A DNA stretch of 64,000 nucleotides from Bacillus sp. SORGH_AS_0510 (GTDB lineage: Bacteria; Bacillota; Bacilli; Bacillales; Cytobacillaceae). Below the pieces are notes generated by a model, which was not told where the DNA came from, searched no databases, and was given only the letters and a program-made list of their open reading frames with translations. A program made the translations under genes and the position numbers. Location of the stretch: contig NZ_JAUTAU010000001.1 in NCBI RefSeq assembly GCF_030818775.1, forward strand, positions 887,001 to 951,000, given 5' to 3'. Positions 1-9,500 of this stretch are shown here, piece by piece (the stretch's first letter is position 1; the number at the start of each line of letters is the position of its first letter).

Positions 1-1
1 G

Positions 2-1675
2 TTAATTGAGCTTTTGATTGAGTGGGGTGTGGATCATATTTATGGGATGCCGGGGGATTCGATTAATTCGATTATTGAGCCGCTCCGTAAAGCACAGGAC
101 AAGATTAAGTTTATCCAGGTTCGCCATGAAGAAGCGGGAGCGCTTGCTGCTGCTTCCTATGCGAAGTTGACAGGGAAGCTTGGGGTTTGTACTGCCATTG
201 CGGGGCCTGGCGCCATTCACCTTTTAAATGGTCTATATGATGCAAAGCTTGACAGGGTACCGGTACTAGCCCTGACTGGACAGGTTGAGTCAGATTTATT
301 AGGAACGGATTCCTTCCAGGAGGTTAACCTTGAGCGGATGTTTGATGATGTGGCCGTTTACAATCAGCGGATAATGTCTGCTGAACAGCTCCCGGCAGTG
401 GTGAACCAAGCGATTCGGACGGCTTATGCCCGAAAAGGGGTGGCTGTTCTAACAATCCCAGATGATATTCCACGGTTTGAGGTGGGAAATGAAGCACGGG
501 TGACATCTAGTTTTACAGCCAAGCAGGAAATTCTACCGTTAAAAGAAGATTTACAGAGGGCGAAGGAATTAATAAATGATGCGGAAAGACCTGTGATTCT
601 TGCAGGAAGAGGAACGCATGGCATTCGGGAGACGCTGTTAGGATTTGCTGAAAAAATTGCCGCTCCTATTGTCCTCACTTTACCAGGCAAAGGGGCCATT
701 CCCGATAAACATCCCTATTGTTTAGGCGGACTCGGATTGATTGGAACAAAGGCTGCCTATGAAGCGATGCAGGATACGGATCTGCTCCTGATGATTGGGA
801 CATCGTTCCCGTTCACGGGCTTTTTACCGGACAATGCAAGAACGATTCAAATTGATATCGATCCCTATCAAATTGGGAAGCGGTATCCTGTTGATGTGGG
901 GCTAGCTGGTGACGCGGGATTGACACTCGATTGGCTGTTGGAAAATGTTCGTGGGAATGAGAATTGTGATTTTTTAGATGCGTGTCAGGAGACGATGCAG
1001 CACTGGTGGAGCCGTTTGGAAAAACAGGAAGAAGAGGAGTCTGTTCCAATTAAGCCACAGAGGGTGATTCGTGCCTTGCAGCAGGTGGCGACGGAGGATG
1101 CGGTTTTGTCGGTGGATGTTGGAAATGTGACGGTGTGGATGGCTCGCCATTTCCATATGACCCAACAGAAAATGATTATCTCGAGTTGGTTGGCAACGCT
1201 TGGATGCGGCCTCCCGGGGGCGCTTGCCGGACAGATTGCATATCCCGATAAACAGGTATTTGCGATTTGCGGTGATGGTGGGTTTGGTATGACGATGAAT
1301 GATTTTGTCACAGCAGTGAAGTATCAGCTTCCCATTGTTGTTGTGGTGTTAAACAACCATAAGATTGCGATGATCAAGTTTGAGCAAGAGGTTATGGGGA
1401 ATATCGAATTTGGAACTGAGCTTCATAATCCAAACTTTGCAAAATATGCGGAGGCGTGTGGTGGGGTTGGCTACCGTGTCGAGCGTCCCGAAGAGTTGCT
1501 TCCGGCATTTCAAGAGGCCGTGAAGCAGAAGAAGCCTTGTATCATTGATGTGTTGGTAGATGCGGAGGAAGCGCCAATGCCGGCGAATATTACCTTCGCG
1601 CAGGCAGCCGGCTACACCAAACACATGTTGAAAGTACTGTTTGAAGAAGGAAAAATCGATCTGCCACCATTGTAA
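2..1675 (+). CDS. ydaP: Pyruvate oxidase-like thiamine pyrophosphate enzyme, 5' end cut by window
   Basis: This is a ThDP-dependent flavoenzyme of the pyruvate oxidase / acetolactate synthase family, expected to decarboxylate pyruvate in the cytoplasm. The reading frame is open from base 2 and the first residues (LIELLIEWGVDHIYGMPGDS) already match the family N-terminus, so about 15 residues lie outside the window and the TTG at 14 is not the true start. The N-terminal pyrimidine-binding domain has the catalytic glutamate in RHEEAGALAA. The C-terminal ThDP/Mg motif starts at GDGGFGMTMNDF and ends at LNNHKIAMIKF. Length and wording fit B. subtilis YdaP best; I did not separate oxidase from related decarboxylases. 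A REPIN begins 8 bases after the stop and probably ends transcription. Confidence 0.85.
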   Translation, partial: LIELLIEWGVDHIYGMPGDSINSIIEPLRKAQDKIKFIQVRHEEAGALAAASYAKLTGKLGVCTAIAGPGAIHLLNGLYDAKLDRVPVLALTGQVESDLLGTDSFQEVNLERMFDDVAVYNQRIMSAEQLPAVVNQAIRTAYARKGVAVLTIPDDIPRFEVGNEARVTSSFTAKQEILPLKEDLQRAKELINDAERPVILAGRGTHGIRETLLGFAEKIAAPIVLTLPGKGAIPDKHPYCLGGLGLIGTKAAYEAMQDTDLLLMIGTSFPFTGFLPDNARTIQIDIDPYQIGKRYPVDVGLAGDAGLTLDWLLENVRGNENCDFLDACQETMQHWWSRLEKQEEEESVPIKPQRVIRALQQVATEDAVLSVDVGNVTVWMARHFHMTQQKMIISSWLATLGCGLPGALAGQIAYPDKQVFAICGDGGFGMTMNDFVTAVKYQLPIVVVVLNNHKIAMIKFEQEVMGNIEFGTELHNPNFAKYAEACGGVGYRVERPEELLPAFQEAVKQKKPCIIDVLVDAEEAPMPANITFAQAAGYTKHMLKVLFEEGKIDLPPL

Positions 1676-1683
1676 TGTTTTTT

Positions 1684-1727
1684 GGGGACAGTCCCCCAGC
1701 GCTTTAGCGCAACGGGGGACTGTCCCC
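1684..1727. repeat. REPIN-like palindromic element, copy 1
   Basis: A 44-bp element with outer arms GGGGACAGTCCCC and GGGGGACTGTCCCC around a GCGCTTTAGCGC centre. Each arm is itself a small palindrome and the whole is an inverted repeat. It starts 8 bases after the pyruvate oxidase stop and is followed by a T-run, so it can act as an intrinsic terminator. Confidence 0.9.
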
Positions 1728-1816
1728 ATTTTTTTATTGACTTTTTATGTAAATGGAAAGAAAATATAGTATATTGTGTGCAAAAATTGATATTTATTTT
1801 ATTGGGGATAGTCATA

Positions 1817-2524
1817 ATGAAAATTAGAATGAGAGAAATTCGTACTCCGTTTAATTTGTTTAAGGTTCGTTATTTTATTGATGATGACGGTCAATATTAC
1901 AAAAAGGTGGGGAGTAACCACCGTAATGCAATAAAGAAACCTTTTTGGAAGTTGAAAAGATTTAAGCTAGGGATGCCGTTGCTTGTGTTACTTATGCTTG
2001 GCCTCGTAGGCTATCAAGTAGTGATGAATCTGGCGTCTGAAAAAGTGGTAGAAGAGGTTTCGAAACAAATACCCAAGGAAGATATTCAAGCCCTTTTAAC
2101 AGAACCTGGCATTCAGCAAATGATCGAGGACGAGGTTGGAGCGGATAAGAAGGAGCAAATACTATCGAAGTATTCAGTGGAATCTACGGAGAATTCCCCG
2201 CTTATTGCATCTAATGCATCTAAAAGCAATACGACGACTGAAGTAAAGAAAACGACAAGCCAAAAATCAGGGACATCAACTAAATCTAATGGAGGAAAAA
2301 CTACTTCTTCTAGTTCGAAGTTGAAGTTTACATCTAGAGATCAAGTGATGTCATTCTTGTTGTCAAAATTCACGATGAACGAGCTAATGAGTTATGCGAA
2401 TGCAGCAAAGGGCGGCGTTACTCCTGAGAAAAAAGCTGAAATCAAAGCAACCGTAATGCAGCGTTTAACACCAGAAGAATACGAAGCACTGAAAGTTTAC
2501 GCCATCCTTGAAGTGAGCAAATAA
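1817..2524 (+). CDS. Unrecognised single-pass membrane protein
   Basis: I do not recognise this 235-residue protein. The frame is open further upstream into the REPIN, but the ATG at 1817 is preferred: it follows a purine-rich GGGGAT stretch and gives MKIRMREIRTPFN, whereas the upstream residues are REPIN-derived. A basic N-terminal segment of about 50 residues is followed by one membrane segment (near residues 53-72, PLLVLLMLGLVGYQVVM). Then comes a Ser/Thr/Lys-rich linker (near residues 130-170) and a charged C-terminal helical region. The predicted topology is cytoplasmic N-terminus with the linker and C-terminal domain outside. It sits between two REPINs and next to the RAYT gene. Confidence 0.6.
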   Translation: MKIRMREIRTPFNLFKVRYFIDDDGQYYKKVGSNHRNAIKKPFWKLKRFKLGMPLLVLLMLGLVGYQVVMNLASEKVVEEVSKQIPKEDIQALLTEPGIQQMIEDEVGADKKEQILSKYSVESTENSPLIASNASKSNTTTEVKKTTSQKSGTSTKSNGGKTTSSSSKLKFTSRDQVMSFLLSKFTMNELMSYANAAKGGVTPEKKAEIKATVMQRLTPEEYEALKVYAILEVSK

Positions 2525-2531
2525 ATAGTAC

Positions 2532-2575
2532 GGGGACAGTCCCCCAGCGCTTTAGCGCAACGGGGGACTGTCCCC
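2532..2575. repeat. REPIN-like palindromic element, copy 2
   Basis: Same 44-bp architecture as copy 1, and identical to it through the arms and centre. It begins 7 bases after the stop of the upstream membrane protein and is followed by a T-rich run. With copy 3 it brackets the RAYT gene. Confidence 0.9.
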
Positions 2576-2666
2576 ATTTTTGTTTTTCTTTTAAGAAGGA
2601 GAATGGAAAGAGGTGTCGAATTGTGTAAGGGTAAAACTATTCTTTGAAAGTAGAGGTGTATATAGT

Positions 2667-3290
2667 TTGTCTAGAAAGCCCCGTGTTTGGATCCCAGGTG
2701 CCACGTATCATATTACGAATCGTGGTAATCGGAAAGAGCTGATTTTTATGGATGATGACGATCGTCTCACCTATATGGAATTGCTTGAAAAAGTCCGGTG
2801 TAAATTTCCTTTCAACCTTCATGCCTATTGCCTCATGCCTAACCACATTCATCTTCTATTAGAAACCATCGACCATCACCCAAAAGATATCATGAAAATG
2901 CTTAATACCTGTTATGCTATGTATTTTAATAGACGTCACGAACTGGTGGGCCATCTCTTTCAGGGGCGCTATGATGCTAGGCTCATTGATTCGCTTAATT
3001 ATTTTCTCGAAGCAAGCCGCTACATCCATTGGAACCCAGTAGAAGCCGAAATGGTTCAATATCCCGAAGAATTCCCATGGAGCAGTTATTCAGCTTTCTT
3101 GGCAGGAGATGATTCTCCACATGCGCTTGTCACAACGGAGAGAATTTTATCCTACTTCCCTGAACCTCGTAGAGACCACTATTGTGAGTTTGTGTGGAAC
3201 AAACTGGAGGGACAGTCCCCCGGTGCTTTAACGCGGCGGGGGACTGTCCCCATCTTGGGGGTTGAAAGTCCGCTGTTTGGCAATAAATAG
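2667..3290 (+). CDS. RAYT: REP-associated Y1 (HUH) transposase
   Basis: A single-strand transposase of the IS200/IS605-related Y1 superfamily, the type that in other bacteria recognises and mobilises REP palindromes. With the TTG start at 2667 (GAGGTG eight bases upstream) it is 207 residues and begins MSRKPRVWIPGATYHITNRGN, the usual RAYT start; a longer GTG-started frame from 2613 lacks family likeness at its front. The HUH metal-binding pair is in MPNHIHLL (H60, H62). The catalytic tyrosine is likely Y112 or Y119 in NYFLEASRYIHWNP, followed by the FPWSSY motif. A REPIN (3209-3251) lies inside the 3' end, so residues from about 182 to 195 are REPIN-encoded. Bracketing by REPINs is the classical arrangement. 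It is probably intact. Confidence 0.88.
   Translation: MSRKPRVWIPGATYHITNRGNRKELIFMDDDDRLTYMELLEKVRCKFPFNLHAYCLMPNHIHLLLETIDHHPKDIMKMLNTCYAMYFNRRHELVGHLFQGRYDARLIDSLNYFLEASRYIHWNPVEAEMVQYPEEFPWSSYSAFLAGDDSPHALVTTERILSYFPEPRRDHYCEFVWNKLEGQSPGALTRRGTVPILGVESPLFGNK
3209..3251. repeat. REPIN-like element, copy 3, inside the RAYT coding region
   Basis: Same arms as the other copies with a slightly changed centre (GGTGCTTTAACGCGGCG). It lies wholly inside the RAYT frame and is translated (GQSPGALTRRGTVP) without a stop; the gene runs on for 13 more codons. Confidence 0.85.
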
Positions 3291-3317
3291 AGTAAAGAGG
3301 TTTTTTGGAGGCTTTTT

Positions 3318-3740
3318 ATGGCGGAGTTGAAGTATTTAGAACCGACTGAACTGCTGGAGAAAATATATGCTACGCTTTGCTCTGAGTATGAGGATGCCCA
3401 GCATTATAAGGATAAGAAGGATCAAGAGGAAATAGCAATAACAAAGCGCCGGTTAACCAAAAAGGTTTTTAATGAATTTGTCGTGGATGAAGAGTACTTT
3501 TTAACGATGAATGATCAGACGTTTAATGAGAGATACCACCTATATGAAGAGGACTTCCTAAGGCTGATCAAGGACTGTAGTGAAAACGGTGTTAAATATG
3601 ACAGCTTCCTCCAAATTATTGATGACCTGATAGCTAGCGCTAAGTTTCGCATTCATGCCTTCGAGCAGCTAACGGAAGAAATCCAGCGGTTGAAAGAGGG
3701 CACCGATGAGGAGGAAGAAGGAGAAGAGGAAGAGGAATAA
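3318..3740 (+). CDS. Unrecognised small acidic protein
   Basis: I do not recognise this 140-residue protein. The ATG at 3318 has a good GGAGG about 7 bases upstream. The product is soluble, rich in charged residues and predicted mostly helical, and ends in a run of glutamates (EEEEGEEEEE). There is no signal peptide or membrane segment. It lies directly downstream of the RAYT gene and ends 7 bases before another REPIN. Codon use resembles the neighbours. It is likely a real gene because of the ribosome binding site, but its function cannot be stated. Confidence 0.6.
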   Translation: MAELKYLEPTELLEKIYATLCSEYEDAQHYKDKKDQEEIAITKRRLTKKVFNEFVVDEEYFLTMNDQTFNERYHLYEEDFLRLIKDCSENGVKYDSFLQIIDDLIASAKFRIHAFEQLTEEIQRLKEGTDEEEEGEEEEE

Positions 3741-3747
3741 TAAATTT

Positions 3748-3791
3748 GGGGACAGTCCCCCGGCGCTTTAGCGCAGTGGGGGACTGTCCCC
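3748..3791. repeat. REPIN-like palindromic element, copy 4
   Basis: 44-bp element with the standard arms and centre GGCGCTTTAGCGCAGT. It lies between the convergent 3' ends of the acidic protein gene (+) and the 3802-4260 gene (-), 7 and 10 bases from their stops, so it may terminate both. Confidence 0.9.
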
Positions 3792-3801
3792 TCAAAAAGT
3801 T

Positions 3802-4260
3802 TCATTTTAATTTCGCTACCCCAATGGCGAAGTTATCCCATAGTATGCCTTCGACTGCTTCGGCTTGTGTTTCTTCGCATTCGATAATGAGGATGATTTC
3901 GGAATAAATTCCTTTGGCCAGTCTTTTTTGTTTTTTAATAACTTTTTCAATGAAAATTCGGATAAGAAGGCCAATCAGAAATCCCCCGGCTGCCCCGATT
4001 AGTCCCCAATAGATAGGGCCCCAAGATAGTTTAAAACCAATACTAGCGGTAACAACGGAGCAGGCAGTGCCTAATGCCATTCCGATATCGATTAAAGTGG
4101 TTCCATCGGAGCGGTGAAGGGAATCAAAGAGTTTTCGCTCCTCTGTACGGATATCAAGCGGAACAGCGAAGATGTTCTCCTTTTTAATCCCTTTTTTTTC
4201 TAAAGTAGTAACGGCCAATTCCAGAAAACCAGTCGTCTCAAATGTGGAATAAATTTGCAA
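3802..4260 (-). CDS. Unrecognised membrane protein
   Basis: A 152-residue protein of unknown function. The start is a TTG at 4260 (MQIYSTFETTG), just after the stop of the upstream gene; AAAAGGTG lies about 10 bases before it, inside the end of that gene, suggesting translational coupling. An N-terminal soluble part of about 50 residues is followed by two Gly/Ala-rich hydrophobic segments (near residues 57-75 and 80-101) and a C-terminal soluble part with IILIIECEETQAEAVEGIL. The layout of two small soluble halves around a hairpin of membrane helices resembles some stress-induced bacillary membrane proteins, but I would not name a family. It forms an apparent two-gene operon with 4265-5053. 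Confidence 0.55.
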   Translation of the reverse strand: MQIYSTFETTGFLELAVTTLEKKGIKKENIFAVPLDIRTEERKLFDSLHRSDGTTLIDIGMALGTACSVVTASIGFKLSWGPIYWGLIGAAGGFLIGLLIRIFIEKVIKKQKRLAKGIYSEIILIIECEETQAEAVEGILWDNFAIGVAKLK

Positions 4261-4264
4261 AGTA

Positions 4265-5053
4265 TCACTGCACCTTTTGACCTTTTAATATACGGAACTT
4301 CTTGCTTTGGTAGTTTTCTTTCAAAAAACTTCTCAGATCTTTTTCAAAAAGCTTATTATTTTCAACGGTGTGAATATAAGCATCAAAAATGGAAAACCCG
4401 TAATGAGATGGAATAAACAAAAGCCATTCCGGCTTAATGACAGCGGTAGCTTCTTTTATTTTTCCTAAAAAAAGAAGGGAGATCGCTTCTTGAATATGAG
4501 AGAAATAGAAGAAAACGACCAGCCAAAAGATAATAAAAAAAGCAGTTAAAATCCTATGAATATAAAGCTGACCTAATCCTGGTATAAACATTGACCACAT
4601 CACGGCAAGAAGTGGCTTGCGTTTGTCTAGGTAGTTTATTTCTAGTGCCCCGAGAGCATAACTATTGTATCGATGGCCCTCATTGTTGGCTAATTCATAT
4701 ACCCGGTTCATATCTATGGTGGTTCGGTAGCTATCCCAAATACCAAATAAATAAACGGGGATATACATCAAGAGCCATCTTGTGTCCAAGACCTCTTTAG
4801 CTAGCTCGGTGTTCCCCTGGAAAGAAAGAATCATGGCATGATTCACATGGGCTTTGATGTTAATCACTACTTCCCAAATGAATAGAAAATATCCTCGGAG
4901 ATATTTGGATAGGAGCATGTGGCCAAATCCTGGAAATGCGGCGGACCACCAAGCAATGATGTACGGATTTCTTAAATGGATCTGTGTTGTCCCAAAAATA
5001 CTAACATGGGCCAAATACCGCCGGGCTGTATTCTGATTAGTGTAATTTTCCAT
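4265..5053 (-). CDS. Unrecognised multi-pass membrane protein with internal duplication
   Basis: A 262-residue integral membrane protein. The ATG at 5053 follows AAAGGTG. Two related halves are visible: PGFGHMLLSKYLRGYFLFIWEV near residue 40 and PGLGQLYIHRILTAFFIIFWLV near residue 160. Each has the PGxGxxxxxxxxxGxFxxxW pattern of TM2-like membrane hairpins, and each is followed by a segment on the theme of DTRWLLMYIPVYLFGIWDSY or EWLLFIPSHYGFSIFDAY. Between the halves is a hydrophilic stretch. The substrate or partner is unknown. It is the first gene of a two-gene minus-strand operon with 3802-4260. Confidence 0.6.
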   Translation of the reverse strand: MENYTNQNTARRYLAHVSIFGTTQIHLRNPYIIAWWSAAFPGFGHMLLSKYLRGYFLFIWEVVINIKAHVNHAMILSFQGNTELAKEVLDTRWLLMYIPVYLFGIWDSYRTTIDMNRVYELANNEGHRYNSYALGALEINYLDKRKPLLAVMWSMFIPGLGQLYIHRILTAFFIIFWLVVFFYFSHIQEAISLLFLGKIKEATAVIKPEWLLFIPSHYGFSIFDAYIHTVENNKLFEKDLRSFLKENYQSKKFRILKGQKVQ

Positions 5054-5121
5054 CTTGGCACCTTTTATGAATTATTTACCATTATCATGTGCCTCGTAGC
5101 AGGTTCCTATACTAAAAAAAT

Positions 5122-5165
5122 GGGGACAGTCCCCCGGCGCTTTAGCGCAACGGGGGACTGTCCCC
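5122..5165. repeat. REPIN-like element, copy 5, at the diguanylate cyclase stop
   Basis: 44-bp element with the standard arms and a GGCGCTTTAGCGCAAC centre. The minus-strand diguanylate cyclase frame runs into it and stops at the TAA in its GCGCTAAAGCGC centre, so its last residues (GDSPPLR) are REPIN-encoded. Confidence 0.9.
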
Positions 5166-6239
5166 AAAGTGAACCAAGTTACGGCCGTTTTCTTTTGCTT
5201 TGTAGACGGCGTCGTCTGCTGTTTTTAGCAGGTGTTTCGGCGCGGTGGTTTCTGTGCTTGCCATGCCTACGGATAGGGTGATGTGAATGGTCAGGTCGTT
5301 GACCGGGAACGGATGGTTTTCAATCGTTTGACGGATTCCTTCCATCACACTTATTCCCTGTTCCTTTGTGCAGGTGGGCAGAATCACGACAAACTCTTCA
5401 CCGCCGTATCTGGCTAAAATGTCCGTATCTCTTAAGTGTTCAGCGACAAGCCGGCTGACCTTTTCTAAAATAATATCCCCTACAAGGTGGCCATACGTAT
5501 CATTTACTTTTTTGAAGTGGTCAATATCAATAAATGCCAGAGACAAAGGGTATGTCTCTTTTTTCTCAAAAACGTATTCCTGATAAAAATGCTTGAATGC
5601 CCTTCGGTTATAGGCCTTTGTTAGTGGGTCTTTATTGGCCCGATTCCATAATTCAATTTTGTGTAGATACTCATATTTTAAGTCCTTTACAATCCAAAGC
5701 AGCAGCAAGCTGAACAGGATGTTCATGGGCAATGCTGTCGGCAGAATGAGAAGGAGGTAGTTTTTAACGGAAATGACCCCGAAAATCATCGTAATGACTG
5801 TGTTGAACAGGTTTAGCATAAGAACCGTGAATAGTACCTTTTTATATTGGCTCCAGTTTTTTGAAATCCTAGTAAGGAGTATGGCAGCAAGAGAGAGAAC
5901 GGCCATATTCATGAAACCAACGATAGCCGCCATGTTCACTCCAAAGGAGAATCGTAACAGGCCTATTCCCACCCCAATGGTCAGAATGGTAAGGGGATTG
6001 CGGTAGTGGAGGGCAGCGATAATAATAGGCACGAATCGCAGGTCGAAGATGACGGAATCGTTTAGGTGAATCCCGAAGAACATGGAGCACCAGCCAGTAA
6101 AGATGGCGACAACTGCGAAAAAGAGGGCTTTGAGTCCTTTTTTCATGTCCACCAGCAGATGTTTATGGATAAAACTCGATAGGTAGATGATGGAAATGAT
6201 CATAGCGGCATTAACGAGATATTCTTTAATTGTTATCAT
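5142..6239 (-). CDS. Membrane-bound diguanylate cyclase (5TM-LYT type sensor plus GGDEF)
   Basis: Predicted to make cyclic di-GMP from two GTP at the membrane. It has 365 residues; the ATG at 6239 follows AAAGGGG. The N-terminal 190 or so residues contain about five to six membrane helices of the 5TMR-LYT kind. The C-terminal GGDEF domain begins DPLTKAYNRRAFKHF and has FIDIDHFKKVNDTYGH and the active-site loop YGGEEF. An RDTD sequence five residues before GGEEF matches the RxxD allosteric inhibition site, so product feedback is likely. There is no EAL domain. The last residues are encoded by REPIN copy 5. The gene is divergent from the cadherin-like adhesin gene, which makes c-di-GMP control of the surface protein conceivable, though nothing in the sequence shows it. 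Confidence 0.88.
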   Translation of the reverse strand: MITIKEYLVNAAMIISIIYLSSFIHKHLLVDMKKGLKALFFAVVAIFTGWCSMFFGIHLNDSVIFDLRFVPIIIAALHYRNPLTILTIGVGIGLLRFSFGVNMAAIVGFMNMAVLSLAAILLTRISKNWSQYKKVLFTVLMLNLFNTVITMIFGVISVKNYLLLILPTALPMNILFSLLLLWIVKDLKYEYLHKIELWNRANKDPLTKAYNRRAFKHFYQEYVFEKKETYPLSLAFIDIDHFKKVNDTYGHLVGDIILEKVSRLVAEHLRDTDILARYGGEEFVVILPTCTKEQGISVMEGIRQTIENHPFPVNDLTIHITLSVGMASTETTAPKHLLKTADDAVYKAKENGRNLVHFGDSPPLR

Positions 6240-6345
6240 TCAGGTTGCCCCTTTGTCATAGTAATGAAAAATGAAGCTAGACTCGTCCATTTCTTCTATT
6301 AGTATAGTAGATTGTTGTTGTCGAATCACGTCTAGGGATTTAGGT

Positions 6346-6389
6346 GGGGACAGTCCCCCGGCGCTTTAGTGCAACGGGGGACTGTCCCC
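6346..6389. repeat. REPIN-like palindromic element, copy 6
   Basis: 44-bp element with the standard arms and a GGCGCTTTAGTGCAAC centre. It lies in the divergent region between the diguanylate cyclase start and the cadherin-repeat gene, one of only three copies not next to a stop codon. Confidence 0.9.
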
Positions 6390-6536
6390 CACCTTTTCTC
6401 CTATGTTGAAAGTCCTGTCTTTCATTGGTATAATTTTCTACAAATTGTGATTATTTCTGAATCTAGCAAACAGCGAGTCTATGAAACATTCTTAGATATA
6501 GAATATAGGGACGTCACACTTGTAAACGTTTTACCA

Positions 6537-9500
6537 ATGCTGCCATCATATTTGGAGGTGACTTTTTCCAACAGAAAGCGACTTATAACGAAGGGATGGA
6601 AGAAACTATTGAAATTATTTAATCTTCGAGCACTTGTTGCATTTATTCTACTTCTACAACTTGCCTTCTCAGGGGCAATCAACCCGCAACGCGCCTATGC
6701 GGTGAGCAGCACAATCAAAGAAGGTGCGATTCATGAATTTACCCAAAATACCTGGGCCTACAGTAACCTCGTATTCAGCCCAAGCGGGAACCAATATCTC
6801 TCCCATGTAAAAAATGGCACAGCCATTGCGGTGAAAAAATGGGCAAACCAAAGCTGGAATGAAATCACTGCAATCACCACGAGTGCGAGTGGTGATACAG
6901 GTTTTAGCGGACCGTCAGATATTGCGGTCGACAGCAATGAAAATATTCATGCCGCCTTTTTGTTTTACCAAGGGTCAGGCACCACAAGTTATCGCGGCGT
7001 TAAATACGGCGTCTACAAAAACGGCAGCTGGACTTTCCAAAACGTCGAGGCTTATTCCGATCCTTACGGTTGGAAAAACATGTACAGCCCTAGTGTTGCT
7101 GTGGATTCACAAGGAAAGGCCCACATCGCCTACCTCTTCAACGATGCAAACGACCCTAGAAAATATGAAATTCACTATGCTACTAACCAATCTGGTACTT
7201 GGGTCGTAAAAACAATCGCGAGCGGTACGAGCGCCACAGATGAGGTCAAAGAACCGCAAATTGAAGTCGATAAAAACGATACGATTCACATTACTTATGT
7301 AAAAGAAGATAACCAAAATACCTACTATGGAAACTACTATTATACTCACAAGAAAACGACAGATAGCACCTTCCCTGCAGCGGAGAAAGTTACCGATGCC
7401 GTAGCTGACCAGAAAAACTACAACTATACACCATTTACCGTCGATGCCAACGGAAATATTTATTTTTCCTATTATACGGGCAACTACTATACGGAATTCA
7501 CGCCTTTTGTGACCTATTTCCAAACCAATCAGTCGGGAACTTGGAAAAAGGAACAAGTATTCAACGATCAACAAAAGATCTCTTATCCGGTCATGGTTAG
7601 TTTCTTAAACGACAAACCCACCTTGTTAATGTACTCAGAGTCGTGGGATTGGCCGCCATCTGAGTTAGGCTTTTTCGCGATGGTGAAGGATGGAGGAACG
7701 TGGACGAAAGGAATCCAATCCGTCTCTCCAACATTAATCGACCTCACGCCAAGAGAATTAACTTATTCCGTTGATGCAAATGGGAATTTCATGATTGTCA
7801 TGCTGGATGACGGATTAAGAAAAATATCCTATTTAAGTGCCACTAGCGACGATTTCGGTTTACAGGCGAAACCTTCCGCCAACGCAGACTTGAGCAACCT
7901 CACACTTAGTGCTGGACAACTGAATCCTGTCTTCTCTGCGGGTACAACCTCGTACGAATCGAGCGTCAGTAATGGGGTTAGCAACATCCAAGTCACGCCA
8001 ACCGTTGCGGATACCAAAGCCAGCGTTAAAGTGAACGGTCAAGCGGTGTCAACCGGTGGTACTTTGCCTGTGTCCTTGAACGTGGGAAGTAACACAGTTA
8101 CCGTTCAGGTCACCGCAGAAGATCGCACCACTGTGAAAACCTATTCGGTCACAGTCTACAGACAGCCTTCAAGCAATTCGAAGCTAACCAATTTAACCGT
8201 AAGTGCTGGTGGATTGTCTCCAGCGTTTAACGCATCACAATTTGACTATCAGGTGGCCGTTTCGTCTACCACGACTTCCATCCGCTTAACTCCAAGCGTC
8301 ATGGATTCGTCCGCGACTGTTACGGTTGCAGGTATGGCTATCAATAACGGCCAACAATCCGGAGACATTGCCCTCCATGCTGGAAGCAATTCGATTCCAG
8401 TGGTGGTCACGGCCCAAGACGGTTCAACAACCACTTATATGGTTAACGCTGTACGTAATCAATTGCCAGTAGCAGCGGACACGACCTTCACTGTTAACGA
8501 AAATGCAGCAGCAGGTACCACTGTCGGTACGTTACAAGCCAATGATGCCGATGGCCAGCCGTTAAACTACCGCATTCTTTCAGGTAACACCAACAATGTG
8601 TTCACTCTGAATGCAGGGACTGGGGAAATCACCATTCAAAACGGAAGTTTGCTAGACTTTGAGACGACAACTTCCTATACATTAGCGATTGAGGTAAGTG
8701 ACGGCGTCGAAACCACTACTGCTACTGTAAAAATAAACGTAAACGACCTCAACGACAATACACCGGTTCCACAAGGGTTTTCGACAACAGTAGATGAAAA
8801 CTTAGCCAATGGAATCGCAGTTGGTACCGTCACGTCGAAGGATGCGGATGTAAACAGCCACATCACCTACAGCTTGACTGCTGGAAACGACCTAGGTGCG
8901 TTTGCGATTGATGCACAAACCGGTGTCGTAACGGTCGCTGACACAACGAAACTGGACTACGAAACCGTGAAGAGCTTTATTTTAACGGTAAAAGTAAGCG
9001 ATGGATCGAATGCAGCGGACACAACCGTTACCGTTCTTTTAAACAACCTGAATGACAACCGGCCAGTTGTGAACGATGCCACGTTCCAAGTGAATGAAAA
9101 TGCCTCAATCGGTACACTGGTAGGAACAGTTCGTGGCACCGATGCGGATGGCGACAAATTAACCTATTCGATCGAATCTGGCAACGATGTGGGTTCGTTC
9201 TCGATTGATTCGGCAACGGGTGCGATTATGATAGCGGACGGAAGTCAATTAGATTATGAGGCAAAAACCTCTTATACTCTCACAGTCAGAGCAAGCGACG
9301 TGCCGGCTCCAACGTTGGGATTAACCGCCTACCAACAAGTAAAGCAATTGTTTGCAAGCAGCACGTTGGAAACAGAAGTGGCGACAATTACGATCAACGT
9401 CAATGATTTAAATGACAATACACCTGTACCACAAGGCTTTACGAAGAATATCGATGAAAATACTGCAACAGGTACCATGGTCGGCCAAGTGACCGCAACT

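Noticed and set aside
1682..1816. N-terminal extension of the 1817-2524 protein
   Set aside because: The extension is translated REPIN and AT-rich spacer without a ribosome binding site.
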